Shown in pieces: positions 61,098 to 64,000 of a stretch of 64,000 nucleotides of DNA. The notes below the pieces were generated by a model, which saw nothing but the letters and a program-made list of their open reading frames with translations, did no database searches and was not told the origin of the DNA. Source of the stretch: WQXF01 sp031553615 (GTDB taxonomy: Bacteria > Bacillota > Clostridia > Christensenellales > Aristaeellaceae); contig JAVBLJ010000054.1 of the NCBI GenBank assembly GCA_031553615.1, positions 40,785 to 104,784 of the forward strand. The letters run 5' to 3'. The position numbers were made by a program, and so were the translations under genes. How positions within the stretch are numbered: the stretch's first letter is position 1; the number at the start of each line of letters is the position of its first letter.

Positions 61098-61140
61098 AAA
61101 AAAGCGGGGCAGTCGAATCAAAATTCGGCTGCCCCGCTTT
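61098..61140. terminator. Strong terminator shared by the short transcript and the collagen-like gene
   Basis: AAAGCGGGGCAG pairs with CTGCCCCGCTTT. Read on the minus strand the stem ends in six T, fitting the 3' end of the gene at 61285-62223. Confidence 0.85.
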
Positions 61141-61284
61141 CATGCGCTTATACCTGACCCAGCCCCCGAGCGTTGTACCAGTTTCAAAGATAGCCATCCC
61201 GAGCCGCGACGCAGACAACACGAGGGCTGGACTCCCACACGCGGGTGCGGAGCCCAGCCCATTTCGCAAGCGATGATTGCACGT

Positions 61285-62223
61285 TTACATGATGGTAAAA
61301 ATGTTGATGATCGGGCCAATCATCCGCGTCGGATCCGTTTGGCCAAAGTGCACGCTGAGCGCACTGTTTTCGCCGCCAGGCGTCACAAAAATCGCCGAGG
61401 TCGCCAGGGTGGTCGAGCCCACCCGGCCTTCCGCCCGGTTGACATCGATGGCAGCGCCGGTGCCCGGGATATTGCTGCCGTTCAGCAAAAGGTTGATCGA
61501 TGATCCCGCTTGGTTGTCTACCGTGTCGATGGCGCCCTCGAAGGATACGCTGAAAACGCGGTTGGGGGCAAGGATGATGTCCGTCGAAGTCGGGGTGAAA
61601 CTGATCGCGTTGCCCGAAAGGACACCCACGCTGTTAAATAGAACCAGATCATTTTCGTTGTAGACCTGCGTTTGGAGTTCGAGCGAGCAGTAAATGCTGG
61701 CGTAGCTCGGCACAGGGACAACGCCCGGCTCGCCTTGTGGACCCGGTTCACCCTGTGGGCCCGGTTCGCCTTGCGGACCCATCGGACCTGCCGGACCCGG
61801 TGCTCCTGTGGGGCCTTGCGGACCCGGCGGTCCTTCCACGCCTTGCGCTCCCGCCGAACCGGTTGCGCCGGTCGGGCCTGCCGGGCCGGGTCGCCCGGTC
61901 GCGCCGGTCGGACCAGCAGAACCCATCGGGCCCATCGGCCCTATTGGCCCCTGTACGCCATCCTCACCCTGCGGCCCTGCCGTTCCGGGCGGGCCCTGTA
62001 TGCCCTCGGGCCCTTGCGCGCCCCGGACGCCGGGCGGTCCTATCGGCCCCGCTTCGCCCTGCGGGCCGGGCAGCCCCACGGGCCCTTCAGGGCCAGGCGG
62101 ACCCTCCGGGCCGGGCTTGCCCATGCACCCACGCGGGCCGCGAGGTACCGGAATATTCACATACTCATAACCGCAACCGTCACAACCGCCGCAGTCGCAA
62201 TCGTTATTGAGTTCGTTGCGCAT
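61285..62223 (-). CDS. BclA-like collagen-like spore-surface protein
   Basis: 312 residues from ATG 62223, chosen for the SD AAAGGAG. A Cys/Asp/Asn-rich N-terminus (NDCDCGGCDGCGYEY) precedes ~48 Gly-X-Y triplets (~residues 28-180) rich in GPQGEPGPQ-type units, then a ~135-residue C-terminal domain (SIYCSLELQTQVYN, AISFTPTSTDIILAP, STTLATSAIFVTPGG) of the BclA C-terminal jelly-roll kind. Such proteins form the hair-like outer layer of clostridial and Bacillus spores. No signal peptide is present, as expected for a mother-cell spore protein. It is divergent to the second collagen-like gene. Confidence 0.88.
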   Translation of the reverse strand: MRNELNNDCDCGGCDGCGYEYVNIPVPRGPRGCMGKPGPEGPPGPEGPVGLPGPQGEAGPIGPPGVRGAQGPEGIQGPPGTAGPQGEDGVQGPIGPMGPMGSAGPTGATGRPGPAGPTGATGSAGAQGVEGPPGPQGPTGAPGPAGPMGPQGEPGPQGEPGPQGEPGVVPVPSYASIYCSLELQTQVYNENDLVLFNSVGVLSGNAISFTPTSTDIILAPNRVFSVSFEGAIDTVDNQAGSSINLLLNGSNIPGTGAAIDVNRAEGRVGSTTLATSAIFVTPGGENSALSVHFGQTDPTRMIGPIINIFTIM

Positions 62224-62365
62224 ATGTGTTCTCCTTTCTGAAAAGGAGGGAGTTGCACCATTGTCAAAGTTTTCGAGAGCCCTCCTCCTTTTCATAGTAT
62301 TCAAAGCGCAAGAAGAAGTTCGGTACCGCCTGGGCACTCCGGATATTTTCCCAAGCCCGGCATTA

Positions 62366-62392
62366 ACAAAGTTCGGGATTACGCATATTGTA
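62366..62392 (+). promoter_or_regulatory. SigK-type promoter of the second collagen-like gene
   Basis: AC (62366), 16-bp spacer, CATATTGTA (62384-62392), matching the mother-cell SigK consensus AC-N16-CATANNNTA. It lies 60 bp before the ATG at 62453. Confidence 0.6.
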
Positions 62393-62452
62393 TAACGAGG
62401 CATGACATTTGCCGACCACAAACAACGCTGCCTTTTGAAAAGAGGAAATAAT

Positions 62453-63700
62453 ATGTGTTATGATAATAACAATCGGTGCTGCTGTGACGGCGACGGCTGT
62501 ACAAATGACTCTTGCTGCTGCCCCGGCCCGATGGGTCCGATGGGGCCGAGAGGCTGTCCCGGAAAGCCGGGCATGCCCGGTCCATTGGGTCCCGCCGGTC
62601 CGCAGGGCCCCACCGGTCAGCCCGGTCCCATCGGCCAGCCTGGCCCGGCAGGTCCGATCGGTCCGCAAGGCAGTCAAGGCCTCCAGGGCCCGGCAGGCCC
62701 CGCGGGTCCGGCAGGTCCAGTAGGACGCACCGGCCCGATCGGCCCCACAGGCCCCACAGGCCCACAGGGCATTCCCGGCGCGACCGGCCCGCAGGGTGAG
62801 CAAGGCGAGGATGGCCCGGCAGGCCCGGCAGGCCCGGCAGGTCCGTCAGGCCCGCAAGGTCTGCAGGGCGAAACCGGCCCCGCTGGCCCGCGAGGCCTCC
62901 AAGGTGATAGCGGCTCCACTGGCCCCGCTGGCCCGCAGGGCAACCAGGGCGAAACCGGCCCCGCTGGCCCCGCAGGCCCGCAGGGTCTCCAGGGCCCGGC
63001 AGGCCCCGCCGGCCCGCAGGGCAACCAGGGCGAAACCGGCCCCGCTGGCCCCGCAGGCCCCACTGGCCCGCAGGGTATTCGAGGCGAAACCGGCCCCACT
63101 GGCCCCGCCGGCCCGCAGGGCACACTCGGCCCCGCCGGCCCGCAGGGCGAGGTCGGCCCCGCCGGTCCCGAGGGTCCCGCTGGCGTCGACTCGTCCGACA
63201 TTATCCCCTATGCCAGCGGCGTGCCTTTCGCGATCTATATGGATCCCAACCAGCATCCCTATACGCTAGGCTTTGGCCAGATCGGCGAGTGCCCGCATCC
63301 GATCATCGGCGGGGAACTGGCGGTCATCGACGGCCTCCTCGCGGCGCACCCGTTTTTCATCGCGCGGGACATGGTGATTACCGACATGGGCTTTTCGGTG
63401 ATGATCCCTGAAAATGTTGATCTTGGCACCGCTTCCGCCAATCTGTATGCACAGGTGTTCAACAAGAGGAACAACCCCAGCTTCGTGGGCATTCCCGAGA
63501 CGAAGGTCATCTTGACGCCCGCGCTGAGCGGCACCATACCAAAGGGAAAAATATTCGAAGTGATCGTAAACGACTTGAACGTTCCGGTTTCTGCGGGATC
63601 CAGGCTCATGATGATCTTCCACAAGGACGTCACCGTCCCGGATGTAACCAAGAGCATGGTCGCCATCATGAGCGGAAGCATGTATATCCGCTCCGTCTAA
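62453..63700 (+). CDS. Collagen-like spore-surface protein with Cys-rich N-terminus
   Basis: 415 residues from ATG 62453 (SD AAGAGGA); an upstream in-frame ATG at 62402 lacks a good SD. The N-terminus has clusters of Cys (NRCCCDGDGCTNDSCCC), suited to disulfide cross-linking, then ~68 Gly-X-Y triplets (~24-230) with many GPAGPAGPQG units, then a ~185-residue C-terminal domain of unknown family (PYTLGFGQIGECPHP, FFIARDMVITDMGFSV, IPKGKIFEVIVNDL). It is divergent from the BclA-like gene; joint use in the exosporium is inferred. Confidence 0.85.
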   Translation: MCYDNNNRCCCDGDGCTNDSCCCPGPMGPMGPRGCPGKPGMPGPLGPAGPQGPTGQPGPIGQPGPAGPIGPQGSQGLQGPAGPAGPAGPVGRTGPIGPTGPTGPQGIPGATGPQGEQGEDGPAGPAGPAGPSGPQGLQGETGPAGPRGLQGDSGSTGPAGPQGNQGETGPAGPAGPQGLQGPAGPAGPQGNQGETGPAGPAGPTGPQGIRGETGPTGPAGPQGTLGPAGPQGEVGPAGPEGPAGVDSSDIIPYASGVPFAIYMDPNQHPYTLGFGQIGECPHPIIGGELAVIDGLLAAHPFFIARDMVITDMGFSVMIPENVDLGTASANLYAQVFNKRNNPSFVGIPETKVILTPALSGTIPKGKIFEVIVNDLNVPVSAGSRLMMIFHKDVTVPDVTKSMVAIMSGSMYIRSV

Positions 63701-63710
63701 TCGCTCGGCA

Positions 63711-63744
63711 AAAGGCACGGGGAGCGCTCGCTTCCCGTGCCTTT
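63711..63744 (+). terminator. Hairpin after the second collagen-like gene
   Basis: AAAGGCACGGG/CCCGTGCCTTT, perfect 11-bp stem; the T-run is only three bases. Confidence 0.7.
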
Positions 63745-63835
63745 CCCGCGAAAAAGGTATAGGCGAAGCTGGAAGTATGCTACAATCAGAGAAGATCCCC
63801 TTTGACGTGCGAGTGCATCGCTAACACGAAACCTC

Positions 63836-64000
63836 TTATACCAATTCCAACTACGTTTTGCCACAATCCAACGGATCTTTTTCCGATCGGCGTTGTCGTG
63901 CCTCGGTCAGCGTAGCTGCTGGCTACGCCTCCTTCGGACTCCTAGCCGAACGTAAAAATCTCTCGCTGGCTTATTGGCAAAACCTAATTGGAATTGGTAT
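63836..64000 (+). repeat. Dispersed repeat family A, copy 6 (reaches the window end)
   Basis: 165 bp; begins TTATACCAATTCCAAC and ends with the complementary GGAATTGGTAT at the last base of the window. Best-preserved copy; reference orientation for the family. It follows the collagen-like gene and its hairpin by ~90 bp. Confidence 0.9.

Noticed and set aside
62674..63201. Antisense collagen-like ORF (and its counterpart at 61808-62170)
   Set aside because: Gly-Pro codons read on the opposite strand again give Gly/Pro triplets; there is no SD or start context, and the sense genes have proper N- and C-terminal domains.
1..64000. CRISPR array
   Set aside because: No regularly spaced 25-40 bp direct repeats with unique spacers; the short tandem repeats at 29103, 33111 and 39256 have no spacers.

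Overview
The window looks like a chromosome segment of a high-GC, spore-forming member of the Clostridia (Firmicutes), probably an uncultured gut lineage. The evidence is a Spo0E-like sporulation phosphatase, a divergent pair of collagen-like spore-surface proteins with a SigK-type promoter, Gram-positive cell-envelope genes (LytR-CpsA-Psr protein, L,D-transpeptidase, Cna-B/pilin-domain adhesin), Firmicutes-type SD sequences and SigA promoters, and an ssrA tag ending in Ala-Ala. Genus cannot be fixed from the sequence alone.

Layout. 1-16.3 kb is the 5' part of one gigantic minus-strand surface-protein gene: 5433 codons lie in the window and the 3' end is outside it. It has a signal peptide, an acidic linker, a Tyr/Asn-rich N-terminal region, 21 Cna-B-like repeats interleaved with 5 FctA-like pilin domains in a ~502-residue super-repeat, then at least six DUF11-like repeats. 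16.9-17.2 kb holds a Spo0E-like gene. 17.4-25.3 kb is a minus-strand block of secreted proteins: a PIG-L deacetylase/NAGPA fusion, a DUF6273 protein and a GH17-type glucanase with a long C-terminal tail. 25.4-29.1 kb is a heterodimeric ABC exporter. 29.5-31.3 kb is a PiT phosphate transporter with its DUF47 partner, followed by a VOC protein. 32.2-39.3 kb carries a Met/Gln/Gly-rich secreted protein, an OmpR-type two-component system and a MacAB-like efflux system. 39.4-43.6 kb has an LCP ligase, an L,D-transpeptidase and an HD protein with a long structured leader. 44.4-47.5 kb has a secreted leucine-rich-repeat protein, smpB and ssrA (tmRNA).

47.5-50.5 kb, directly 3' of ssrA, is an AT-richer islet (XRE regulator, unknown membrane protein, two tiny minus-strand ORFs) that looks like a decayed integrated element. 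50.6-60.8 kb is a carbohydrate locus: LacI regulator, lipoprotein of DUF6259 type, CUT1 substrate-binding protein and two permeases, an unrecognised probable alpha/alpha-barrel glycosidase, and a GH172 (DUF2961) enzyme. A 14-bp palindrome occurs three times around the regulator and fits a LacI operator. No ATPase is encoded there, so a shared MsmK-type ATPase elsewhere is inferred. 61-63.7 kb holds the collagen-like pair.

Two families of dispersed non-coding repeats run through the window. Family A (~165 bp, terminal inverted repeats, five well-matched copies plus two diverged relatives with different ends) usually sits just behind terminators. Family B (~250-270 bp, three copies) contains a hairpin whose stem changes in a compensatory way while its loop is kept. 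These repeats, the alternation of isopeptide-competent and apparently isopeptide-null Cna-B domains, and the LacI/GH172 locus are the most interesting parts of the window.
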